From an uncultured Oscillospiraceae bacterium (GTDB lineage Bacteria > Bacillota > Clostridia > Oscillospirales > Ruminococcaceae), in contig CASEAH010000045.1 in assembly GCA_949285935.1 (NCBI GenBank), positions 1 to 64,000 of the forward strand: a stretch of DNA of 64,000 nt. Reading direction: 5' to 3'. Shown in pieces: positions 1 through 7,290 of the stretch. Numbering within the stretch: the stretch's first letter is position 1; every line of letters begins with the position of its first letter. The notes under the pieces are model-generated. The model was given only the letters and a program-made list of their open reading frames with translations, had not been told where the DNA came from and did no database searches. The translations under genes and the position numbers were made by a program.

Positions 1-839
1 GCCAGTTGGCAGAGGGCGGGTTTTATGCTGTTCGCAGTCTTTTCGGCTGTACTGGTACAAGCAAAAGTCACTGGTTCGGCATCGATGATAGAAACAGCCG
101 GCAGCGATGACTTGATGTCCCAAAGGTACAACGGGAAAAGGCCGGAGCCTGGATCAACTCCGGGATGTTTTTCTTTGTCAGGCACAGCAGAATAAACTTG
201 TGCCCCCCAAAATGTTTGGTGTTCCTTCGGACAAGGGTCCGGGGTGCGGCCGTACGGTGTGCTTTTCCCATATCCTCCATTACGTACCCGGGACAATATC
301 ATAGCCATTCACACCTCTAAGGAGTGAGAAAACTTTTTTAGCTATCAGAAAACAAGGGATACAAGAGAAAGTTTTGAAGTACCAGCAGGGAATATTGGGG
401 GCACGCCGCTCCTCCGGGCGCTATGGTATAATAACCCATCCCATGCGTGGGATACTCCTGTGCTTTGGAAACAAAGGGGAAAAGAACGATGCTTCCGTAA
501 CAACGCAGCCTTGCGGTTATAGCCGCCCATAGGAAAAATCGATTTAGTTGTGGGGTGGCTGAACGGCGTACAGAGTTGGCAGTTGCCCTGGGCGGCAATG
601 TTTATATGAGCCGCTCCTTGGCCGGGGCAATGGTTGAACGGAAAACCTGCGGAGGAGAAAAGCGCACGCTTACAGATTGTAGAGAAAAATGGGAAAGCAG
701 AATGGGACGAAACATGACACACGGCAGGAACGTGAGCTTTGCCAGGTCATTGCCCTGATCTGTTCCAAAATCATGCAGAAGGATCGTCTGGTATCAGTGT
801 CAACGCAGAAACGGGGGGAATCCCCGGCGGCCATGCGGT
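1..839. other. No gene recognised
   Basis: I see no convincing gene in this stretch. Short open frames exist on both strands, but none has a start with a good ribosome binding site, a recognisable motif or a plausible amino-acid composition. A TATAAT-like hexamer near 431 has no matching -35 element. The stretch may be decayed sequence or the 3' flank of a gene outside the window. Confidence 0.5.
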
Positions 840-868
840 TTGCGGGATCTGTGGAGCTATGCTATACT
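840..868 (+). promoter_or_regulatory. Predicted sigma-A promoter of cca
   Basis: TTGCGG at 840-845 and TATACT at 863-868 are separated by exactly 17 bases and lie about 45 bases before the cca start codon. Seen by eye only; the -35 element is imperfect. Confidence 0.6.
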
Positions 869-914
869 GAGATCGGCAATCAGTGGATCTGTATAAAAGC
901 AAGGGGGGACCCGC

Positions 915-2237
915 GTGTTTGAGATCCCGAAAGCGGCAGCGCACGTGCTGGACCGGCTGGAGGCGGCAGGCCATGAAGCCTGGCTGGTGGGAGGCTGCGT
1001 CCGGGACCTGCTTCTGGGGAGGACGCCTCATGACTGGGATATTACAACCGACGCATGGCCGGAAGAAACGCTGAAGATTTTTGGAGCCTGTGCAGTGGCT
1101 ACCGGTCTGCGCCATGGCACCGTTACCGTGGTAGTGGAAGAAATGCCCCTGGAAGTAACGACTTATCGGGTGGACGGATCCTATACCGACGGCAGACGTC
1201 CGGATACGGTACGGTTTGTTGCCAGCCTGCGGGAGGATCTGGCCAGGCGGGATTTTACCATCAATGCCATGGCATGGCATCCCCGCCGGGGGCTGGCAGA
1301 TTATTTTGGGGGAAAAGCGGACCTGGCGGACGGCATAATCCGCTGCGTGGGAGAAGCGGAAAAGCGATTTCAGGAGGACGCTCTGCGGATTTTGCGGGCG
1401 CTGCGGTTTGCAGCCGTATATAATTTTTGCTTGGATCCAAATACGGCGGCCGCCCTGTACCGGGAGAAAGAGCTTTTGAAACGGATCGCTTGGGAACGGA
1501 TCGGCTCTGAGATCCGCAGAATGATTACCGGCGTGGGTATTGAGAATATTCTGGAGAACTTTGCTGACGTACTGGCAGTCCCCATTCCGGAAATTGAGGC
1601 CATGCGGGGATTTGAGCAGCATAATCCCTGGCATTGCAGGGACGTATGGGGACACACCGTACAAGCGGTGGCTTCCTCTCCGCCGGAGGAAACGATACGC
1701 TTGGCGCTTCTTTTTCATGATGTGGCCAAGCCCTTGTGCTTTTCCAGAGATGAAGAAGGGATCGGACATTTCTATGGCCACGCGGCGGCAGGAGCCTTGA
1801 TGACAGAAAAAATCCTGGCCCGGCTGAGAATGGACAACGCGCTCCGCAGGCAAACAGTACAGCTGGTGGAGCGTCATGATCTCCTGCTGCAGCCTCAGGA
1901 TGGAATGATCCGAAGATGGCTTTCCCGATTGGGGGAAGAACAGTTCCGAAGACTGGTGGCGGTACAGCGGGCCGACGCCCTTGCGCAGACTCCGGGGAAA
2001 ACCCTGGATCGTCTGGAGCGCCTGAAAATGGTAGAGGCGGATATGGAAAGGGTCCTGGAAGAGGGCGCCTGCTTCTCTTTAAGGGATCTGGCGGTAGATG
2101 GACGGGATCTGATGGCGGAGGGCATTCCGGAAGGTCCGGCCGTAGGCCGTGAACTGCGGCGCTTGCTGGACCTGGTGGTGGAAAACAAAATCCCCAACCG
2201 GCGGGAGGAGTTGCTCAAAGAAATAAAAAGCCAATAG
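915..2237 (+). CDS. cca: CCA tRNA nucleotidyltransferase
   Basis: This 440-residue protein adds or repairs the 3'-terminal CCA of tRNAs in the cytoplasm. The N-terminal nucleotidyltransferase domain is intact: GG at residues 26-27 (LVGGCVRDLLLG), the metal-binding DWD at 40-42, the RRDFTINAMA block near 111-120, and EDALRILRALRFAA near 154-167, all typical of class II enzymes. An HD-type region follows (HNPWHCRDVWGHT, then LLFHDVAKP), as in many bacterial CCA enzymes that also carry phosphohydrolase-like domains. The start is GTG, chosen because a GGGGGG-rich ribosome binding site at 903-908 sits 6 bases upstream and the reading frame begins with typical family sequence. It is preceded by its own promoter and appears monocistronic. 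Confidence 0.96.
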   Translation: MFEIPKAAAHVLDRLEAAGHEAWLVGGCVRDLLLGRTPHDWDITTDAWPEETLKIFGACAVATGLRHGTVTVVVEEMPLEVTTYRVDGSYTDGRRPDTVRFVASLREDLARRDFTINAMAWHPRRGLADYFGGKADLADGIIRCVGEAEKRFQEDALRILRALRFAAVYNFCLDPNTAAALYREKELLKRIAWERIGSEIRRMITGVGIENILENFADVLAVPIPEIEAMRGFEQHNPWHCRDVWGHTVQAVASSPPEETIRLALLFHDVAKPLCFSRDEEGIGHFYGHAAAGALMTEKILARLRMDNALRRQTVQLVERHDLLLQPQDGMIRRWLSRLGEEQFRRLVAVQRADALAQTPGKTLDRLERLKMVEADMERVLEEGACFSLRDLAVDGRDLMAEGIPEGPAVGRELRRLLDLVVENKIPNRREELLKEIKSQ

Positions 2238-2399
2238 CCGGTACCGGTCAGGAAAATGTTTTTTCAGAATTCGTCGGGATCTTCTCCACATTCTTCCATA
2301 CTTTGGCATCGTGGTGCAGCCCCAGTGAGGCGTGATGGATGAGGAAAATTTGCAGCTGCAGGGAAGCTGGCGGGAAGGCAGAGGTTCCTCCCCAATGAT

Positions 2400-2672
2400 C
2401 CAGCTTCTGGAATTCCAGCCATGCTGCGCTTGTCGAGAATGTATGGTAAACTTACGCCGGACAGTGATCGTTTCATTAAAATGATGGCAGATTACGAAAA
2501 CAGAAAAATCGTCACACTGGGAAATCTTACCTCTGAATGGTTGGTATGCGGTCAAAGAAGACGGCATAGAAGCCGGACTTGCTGAAGAATTCCCCCACGC
2601 GGCGGGGGCGGAGGTAAAATGGGAGCGGATCATTTATAAAATAGGGGGTCAAGATTTTGAAAAGAATTAAAT
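2400..2672 (+). pseudogene. Decayed coding fragment, function unknown
   Basis: One plus-strand frame reads like real protein over about 60 codons (core ILPLNGWYAVKEDGIEAG, then AEEFPHAAGAEVKWERIIYK) and ends in a stop at about 2670, but it opens just after an in-frame TGA and has no start codon or ribosome binding site. A neighbouring frame contains MYGKLTPDSDRFIKMM over the preceding bases, which suggests a frameshifted remnant of a small gene. No family recognised. The fragment overlaps the first codons of the next gene. A chance open frame remains possible. Confidence 0.3.
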
Positions 2673-3421
2673 GCTTGGGACGCTACCAAAAGGGTGTCTT
2701 ACTGGCTATGATGATGATGGTTTTGGTGTTTACGATCCTTTATCCTGTTACCATCTCCCGGGAGGGCTTTGCATACAAAAATGCCATTCTTATCCCCTAT
2801 CATGAAGATGGCAGTACGGTGTATTCAGGCAAAATCCAGGGGAAGCAGGCCAGTTTTACCGTGTTTGCAGACAAGACGGTGAATTTTCAATACGATGGCA
2901 TCACATACGGCCCCTATACTGCCAGGGAAGACTTAACCGCCATCCCAAAGGATAATGAGCTGAGAGATAACATGGTTGGAATAGAACTTCGCCAGGGAGA
3001 AGAAATTCTCTTTCGCGGAGGGGTATTGGATCATGGAGATTACCTCTGGCTTTACAACGAAGATGGGAGTATAGAAAATCTCGATATAGCCATCACAACC
3101 AATGCGGGAACAGTTATGGATGAACACGGGAATGAAATCGAACCAATGGAACCTTCTGTCTCCACAATATTGAATTTGATGAATGATCCCCAGCTGACGC
3201 ATAAAGGAAATTGGCTTCTGTGGTTTGGCGGTGTATTCTTCTGCATAGCCACAGCGGTTTCGATTTTATTTGCAGATGAACTGTTTCGCTGGAATTTAGC
3301 CTTTCAAATTCGTGATGTTGAACGCGCAGAGCCATCTGACTGGGAGATTGCAACCCGATATATCTCTTGGACTGTATTGCCGATTATGGCAATGGTGATC
3401 TTTATCGCAGGCCTTCAATGA
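2657..3421 (+). CDS. Unrecognised membrane protein, 254 aa
   Basis: I do not recognise the family. The protein has a basic N terminus (KRIKCLGRYQKG), a hydrophobic segment at about residues 14-33 that can serve as signal anchor, a polar central domain of about 150 residues rich in beta-type and acidic sequence with several GxxxYxG-like stretches, then two C-terminal membrane segments (about 188-205 and 237-252). Topology therefore suggests an extracytoplasmic domain held by three membrane helices. The start is TTG at 2657, supported by AGGGGG at 2642-2647. The next gene also encodes a small membrane protein, and the two are separated by about 270 bases containing one arm of a diverged repeat. 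Confidence 0.75.
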   Translation: MKRIKCLGRYQKGVLLAMMMMVLVFTILYPVTISREGFAYKNAILIPYHEDGSTVYSGKIQGKQASFTVFADKTVNFQYDGITYGPYTAREDLTAIPKDNELRDNMVGIELRQGEEILFRGGVLDHGDYLWLYNEDGSIENLDIAITTNAGTVMDEHGNEIEPMEPSVSTILNLMNDPQLTHKGNWLLWFGGVFFCIATAVSILFADELFRWNLAFQIRDVERAEPSDWEIATRYISWTVLPIMAMVIFIAGLQ

Positions 3422-3433
3422 TAAAAATTGGCT

Positions 3434-3500
3434 TTCGCAGCAGCGATAGTAAAACCACAAAACAGCTTTCTTCCCATTTCGGTTTTGAAAGAGCGGAAGC
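3434..3500 (+). repeat. Upstream copy of a diverged direct repeat
   Basis: About 60 bases here (GCAGCGATAG, CCACAAAACAGC, CCCATTTCGGTTTTGA) resemble in order and orientation the stretch at 4131-4190. The two copies flank the small membrane protein gene at 3690-4145. Confidence 0.5.
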
Positions 3501-3689
3501 GGCGCATTGGGAAATGAGAAATGGGTGTTATGACCCATCCGTAACACCGAGAACCGGACAAAGGTGCGCCCCGACACGGTGCTTGAAAACTTCCTGCCAT
3601 TTTGCTCTGAATGTAAGCAGGAAACCGTTGCCAGCTTGGCCGGCCAGAATGGACTTGCAATAAAATCAAACATGGGGAGGCGTCCCAAA

Positions 3690-4145
3690 ATGAAAAACAG
3701 CAAGGCATCAGAACCATTTACATACTGGAAGCGGCCGTGGGGAAGATGGATTGTTCTGGCTGCAGCGGCAGCACAGCTGATATGCTTATGGCAAAGTATT
3801 TCAGATTATCAAACCATTTCTGAATTAGGGGATTCGATTTTTGGTGCCGATGCATTTGAGAAGTGGAAAACAGAACAATTATTTCAATGCTCGCTTTATG
3901 GCATAGCTACAGTTATCTTTTTAGGAGCATTTTTGATTGGAACACTGAGCCATAGCAAAAGAACGGCAACAATGGCCGAAGGATTTCTTTTGTTTCTTAT
4001 AGGGATAAGCTGGCTGATGACAGGTTTAATCTTTGACTTTGTTTCGTTAAAGAATTGGAAGATCCTCTGGCTTCTGGTTATTGGTTGTATGGTTGCCGTA
4101 GGAATATACTGTATATGGGAAAGTCGGCGCAGCGAAGGAAGATAG
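3690..4145 (+). CDS. Unrecognised small membrane protein, 151 aa
   Basis: I do not recognise the family. The start ATG at 3690 follows GGGGAGG at 3674-3680 with 9-base spacing; the same frame is open further upstream but without a ribosome binding site and with unlikely composition. The protein reads MKNSKASEPFTYWKRPWGRW followed by a hydrophobic segment (about residues 22-38), a polar loop (SISDYQTISELGDSIFGADAF), and three more hydrophobic segments at about 70-88, 97-115 and 124-140, ending in a basic tail. Four membrane helices are likely. It lies between two copies of a short diverged direct repeat and ends shortly before a strong bidirectional terminator. It may be an accessory or immunity-type membrane protein, but nothing in the sequence proves a role. 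Confidence 0.65.
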   Translation: MKNSKASEPFTYWKRPWGRWIVLAAAAAQLICLWQSISDYQTISELGDSIFGADAFEKWKTEQLFQCSLYGIATVIFLGAFLIGTLSHSKRTATMAEGFLLFLIGISWLMTGLIFDFVSLKNWKILWLLVIGCMVAVGIYCIWESRRSEGR

Positions 4146-4190
4146 CAAAGCCACAAAATGGCTTCCCGCCCATTTCGATTTTGAGAGAAA
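4131..4190 (+). repeat. Downstream copy of a diverged direct repeat
   Basis: GCAGCGAAGG, AGCCACAAAATGGC and CCCATTTCGATTTTGA occur in the same order as in the copy at 3434-3500. It begins inside the last codons of the preceding gene. Confidence 0.5.
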
Positions 4191-4199
4191 GAACGCACC

Positions 4200-4250
4200 A
4201 AAATCGGCCCTTCAAAGAAGCAGAACCGCTTCTTTGAAGGGCCGATTTTC
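4200..4250. terminator. Bidirectional intrinsic terminator
   Basis: A 17-base arm, CGGCCCTTCAAAGAAG with flanking T, is mirrored perfectly by CTTCTTTGAAGGGCCG after an 8-base loop. AAAA precedes and TTTT follows, so it can stop both the plus-strand gene ending at 4145 and the minus-strand gene ending at 4438. Confidence 0.85.
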
Positions 4251-4437
4251 ATTGTTTGTCTCTAATTCTTTCTGTGGGTCGCTAATACATTTTCATTTTG
4301 CAGCAGCCCCACGCTGGTCAGTGGAATCGCCGGGTATCCCCAAAGGCTGCCGGCGTCATGATTTCCATGGGGGCCGGCAGGTTTGCAGCAAAACAGGAGA
4401 GAAGGGGGGTGTGTACCTAAAAGGACGGAACAAAGCA

Positions 4438-5631
4438 TTATGCTTCTGCGACAGTGCAGTTGCGTGCATACAGACGTCCATGGCGGAAAACCATTCGGTC
4501 ATGGGGAGGCTGGGCTACGCACTGAGCATGGCAGACTCCTCGGACCAGCATAAAATCGGCAGGGCTGCCCGGAACAGGCTCCCAGGGCTCCAGCCCCAGC
4601 AGTTGGGCGCCAGACCGGGTGCACAGGTCCAGAACCATTTCCAGGTCGCGGTCCCGGCGGCAGCTGTTTTTCATGGAAATATAGCAGGCACGCTGCAGCA
4701 TATCCGGCGTGCCGAAATGGCTCCAAAGGTCCTGAATATTGTCGTTGCCGCAGCAGACGCGGATGCCCGCCGCTGTGACCTCCTGAATATGGGGGAAGGT
4801 GACCAGCTGAGGCTGTCCGCAGGTAATAATGGTGATACCTGCCTCAGCAAGCTTTTCCAGCAGGGGGGGCACCAGCCCGGCAATATGCGAGCCCAGACAG
4901 AAAGCGTGGCTGATGGAGACCTTTCCTTCCATTCCCAGTGCTTTGGTGCGGGTGATGATCTCCTCCATATCATAAGCGCCCAACTCCGCAGGTTCATGCA
5001 GGTGGATGTCCACCGGCTTGCCGTGCTTCTGGGCAAGGGAAAAGATAGCATCCAGGCAGCCCTTGGAGTCCCGGTCCATGGAGGAAGGATCCACACCGCC
5101 TACCACATCCGCACCCAGTGCCAGAGCGCGGTCCACCAGTTCCACGGTGCCGGGCCGGCTTACCAGACCACTTTGAGGAAAAGCTACCAGCTCCAGGTGA
5201 AACAGGTCCTTGTATTCTTCACGGGCAGCCAGCGCCCCTTCCATCATGGCAAGACCATTGGTGGTATCAATATCAATATGGCTGCGCATACCGCCGGTAC
5301 CGCAGGCCAGCGAGGCGCGGATGTGACGGGCGCACTGGCGGTAGGGATCGGCCCCCAGTGCCAGACGGTTTTCCCGCTCGTTGGCAGCCAGAGCCGCCAG
5401 GCTGCCCGGAAGATCGTTGACGATCCAGTCCATCCCCATAACGGTTTTATCCAGATGGGCGTGACAGTCGTTGAACAGGGGCAGCAGCAGATATCCGGCG
5501 CCGTCTACGGACGGTTCACTCCCGTCGGGCAGTGAGCCTCCGGGACCGGTACGTCCAATGATCCCGTCCTCCAGGAAAAGATCCATGAGACTTCCGTCAC
5601 GGTGACGGACATTGCGGATGGTAACGCTCAT
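4438..5631 (-). CDS. Cytosine deaminase-like amidohydrolase
   Basis: This 397-residue protein belongs to the amidohydrolase superfamily, nearest to cytosine deaminase/CodA-type enzymes that deaminate or hydrolyse pyrimidines and related rings in the cytoplasm. Visible metal and active-site elements are HAHLDKT (HxH), the DIHLHEPAELG segment, SHAFCLG and CGNDNIQDLW (the final Asp). It has the short N-terminal and C-terminal beta-sandwich pieces usual for the family (DLFLEDGIIG; ADFMLVRG). The start ATG at 5631 is preferred over an upstream in-frame ATG because GGAGGTT lies just before it. It is the downstream member of a minus-strand pair with the DUF3810 gene, from which it is separated by a hairpin at 5671-5688. 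Exact substrate is not determinable. Confidence 0.85.
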   Translation of the reverse strand: MSVTIRNVRHRDGSLMDLFLEDGIIGRTGPGGSLPDGSEPSVDGAGYLLLPLFNDCHAHLDKTVMGMDWIVNDLPGSLAALAANERENRLALGADPYRQCARHIRASLACGTGGMRSHIDIDTTNGLAMMEGALAAREEYKDLFHLELVAFPQSGLVSRPGTVELVDRALALGADVVGGVDPSSMDRDSKGCLDAIFSLAQKHGKPVDIHLHEPAELGAYDMEEIITRTKALGMEGKVSISHAFCLGSHIAGLVPPLLEKLAEAGITIITCGQPQLVTFPHIQEVTAAGIRVCCGNDNIQDLWSHFGTPDMLQRACYISMKNSCRRDRDLEMVLDLCTRSGAQLLGLEPWEPVPGSPADFMLVRGVCHAQCVAQPPHDRMVFRHGRLYARNCTVAEA

Positions 5632-5670
5632 GATACAACCTCCTGTACTGTTTTGATCTATGACCTCCAC

Positions 5671-5688
5671 AACCGGGATTTCCCGGTT
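5671..5688. other. Perfect intercistronic inverted repeat
   Basis: AACCGGGA and TCCCGGTT form an 8-bp palindromic stem with a 2-base centre directly at the DUF3810 stop codon. There is no T-run, so it is more likely a weak hairpin or protein site than a terminator. Confidence 0.4.
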
Positions 5689-6812
5689 TATGGCTGGTTC
5701 CCAAGAAGAGCCCTCCGCCGGGCCAGCAGCAGGTCCACCATCCTGCCGTAGCTGGCAACACCGTCCGGCTGGCTGTTGGCGCGCAGGTATGCATCGTTGA
5801 CGCTTTCGGAAAATTCACCAAACCGGGTCCGGTGGGCATAGTAATAATCGCTGTCAGCCTGCAGATCCCGAAGCACGCCCTCTTCCAAAGAGGCCATGAC
5901 CCTGGCATGGGCTTCCGTATCATAGCTGTAGAGGGCATTGGAGGCGTGGATGAGAGCGCCCACAGTGCCGCTGTAGGCAAGATCAGGATCACCCGAGGCC
6001 ATGCAGGCAAGATATCCCAGATAGTTGGCTTCATCCTCCCGCATCATACCGCTGATATGGGCCAGTTCATGACAAATGAAAAAGGGAATATTGATATCGG
6101 AGGTGTGGACGTTGACGTTGGCCTCCATGGTAAAAGGAAAGAACACCCCCACGATTTGCATATAGGACATAGCCTCGGAAAAAAAGACGGGCTTGGCCCG
6201 GGTGGCGGCGCTGACGGAAAACAATTCGGCCCATTCCGGGTTTTCCTCCATTAAAGAGGCGTAACCCTGTGCTCCCGCCTGGGCCAGTTCATCAAAGGGC
6301 TGGGAGAGGGAAAAGACGCCCCGGGCGTCCTGGCCGCGGCCCTGCCGCAGCTGATTGGCCTGAGAGGCCAGATCGGAACAGAGGGCCTCCAGTTCCGAAA
6401 CCGTGGAAGGCCGGATTTCCAGCCCGCTGTAGAAGAGAAAGGGCTGGCGGTAATAATTGAGGCCGCTGGAAATGGTAAAGAGAAAAAAGACGACGGAAAG
6501 GACCGACCCGGCAGACAGCAGCTGCCGGCGAAGAAAGGGCAGGCAGCTTCGGCCGCGGACCAGACAGCCCCGTACCAGAAAGATGAGAAAAACGAGGACG
6601 CTGATGCCAGAGAGGATGACCAGAACCTCAGCCAGAGAAAAGGGCAGGGGAGAGGTAAGGCGTGACAAAAATGCGGACCAGTACCGGTAAAAACCCAGAC
6701 TGAAATACTGTTCGGTAAGAGCGGCGCTGCCCTTGGCCAGAAGGATCAGCAGCAGGCTCACAGGCGTCAGGCCCAGCAGGATCAGGCGGAGAGGAAAAGA
6801 ATATTTTTTCAT
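5688..6812 (-). CDS. DUF3810 family membrane metalloprotease-like protein
   Basis: The 374-residue protein begins MKKYSFPLRLILLG and has three N-terminal hydrophobic segments (about residues 8-25, 50-70 and 85-107), followed by a large extracytoplasmic or cytoplasmic domain. That domain holds a zincin motif, CHELAHISGMMREDEANYLG (HExxH plus a downstream Glu), and the pattern of the DUF3810 family, whose members are predicted membrane-bound metallopeptidases of unknown substrate. The ATG at 6812 has GAGGG upstream; the longer upstream frame overlaps the Smr gene and is composition-poor. It lies 10 bases after the Smr-domain gene and likely shares its transcript. Peptidase activity is inferred from the motif, not known. 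Confidence 0.85.
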   Translation of the reverse strand: MKKYSFPLRLILLGLTPVSLLLILLAKGSAALTEQYFSLGFYRYWSAFLSRLTSPLPFSLAEVLVILSGISVLVFLIFLVRGCLVRGRSCLPFLRRQLLSAGSVLSVVFFLFTISSGLNYYRQPFLFYSGLEIRPSTVSELEALCSDLASQANQLRQGRGQDARGVFSLSQPFDELAQAGAQGYASLMEENPEWAELFSVSAATRAKPVFFSEAMSYMQIVGVFFPFTMEANVNVHTSDINIPFFICHELAHISGMMREDEANYLGYLACMASGDPDLAYSGTVGALIHASNALYSYDTEAHARVMASLEEGVLRDLQADSDYYYAHRTRFGEFSESVNDAYLRANSQPDGVASYGRMVDLLLARRRALLGNQP

Positions 6813-6822
6813 GAGCGCGCCC

Positions 6823-7164
6823 TCATACCACCACAATGGTAACGCCCTGGTTGGTACGGGCGTAATCCCGGTCGCGCCGGAGATCGGGATAAAGGTCGAT
6901 GGCTTTCCGGGCGCTGTCACCGAAGGGGGAGAATTCTTCCCCGGGGATGACCAGACGCACCTGCCCCCGCAGGCGGCGGCTTTCCAGATCCCGATGTACA
7001 GCCTGGCGGATCGAGCCGCCCTTCCCGGAAGAGCCATATCCGTGGATCACCTTGAGCACAGGGCGTCCGGTGGCTTTGGCAGTGCGCAATGCCTGGCTGA
7101 GACGGGCCATGGCCGCTTCCACCGTAGGCATTCCCTGTTCCAGATTGATGACTGTCAGCACCAT
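6823..7164 (-). CDS. Small Smr-domain protein
   Basis: A 113-residue stand-alone Smr (MutS2 C-terminal type) domain. The hallmark is VLKVIHGYGSSGKGGSIR, matching the family's HGxGxG loop, after an N-terminal LNLE/VINLEQGMPTVEAA helix. Smr domains nick DNA or RNA; the free-standing version has no assigned role here. ATG 7164 was chosen because AGGAGGGG at 7171-7178 sits at good distance, and the extra upstream codons read through the hairpin. It is followed by the DUF3810 gene with a 10-base gap. Confidence 0.85.
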   Translation of the reverse strand: MVLTVINLEQGMPTVEAAMARLSQALRTAKATGRPVLKVIHGYGSSGKGGSIRQAVHRDLESRRLRGQVRLVIPGEEFSPFGDSARKAIDLYPDLRRDRDYARTNQGVTIVVV

Positions 7165-7182
7165 ATGACGCCCCTCCTGCAC

Positions 7183-7230
7183 AAAAAAATACCAGGCAGC
7201 GGACAAAGCCCGACGCCTGGTAACAGTATA
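7183..7230 (-). terminator. Terminator-like hairpin before the Smr gene
   Basis: On the minus strand CCAGGCGTCGG and CCGCTGCCTGG form an 11-bp stem with one mismatch and one wobble, followed by TATTTTTTT. A TATACT hexamer (plus-strand 7225-7230) lies just upstream. The hairpin may be a second terminator for clpC or part of the Smr leader; the promoter hexamer has no good -35. Confidence 0.6.
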
Positions 7231-7261
7231 ACATATTTTGGACCGGGAAACAGCCTGCCGG

Positions 7262-7290
7262 TAAAAAAATCCCAGAGGGATTTTTCTTTA
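7262..7290 (-). terminator. Intrinsic terminator overlapping the clpC stop
   Basis: On the minus strand AAAAATCCC TCT GGGATTTTTTT begins at the clpC stop codon. The stem is short but the T-run is long. Confidence 0.65.

Noticed and set aside
689..922. Plus-strand open frame before cca
   Set aside because: No motif or ribosome binding site, and it overlaps the cca promoter and start.
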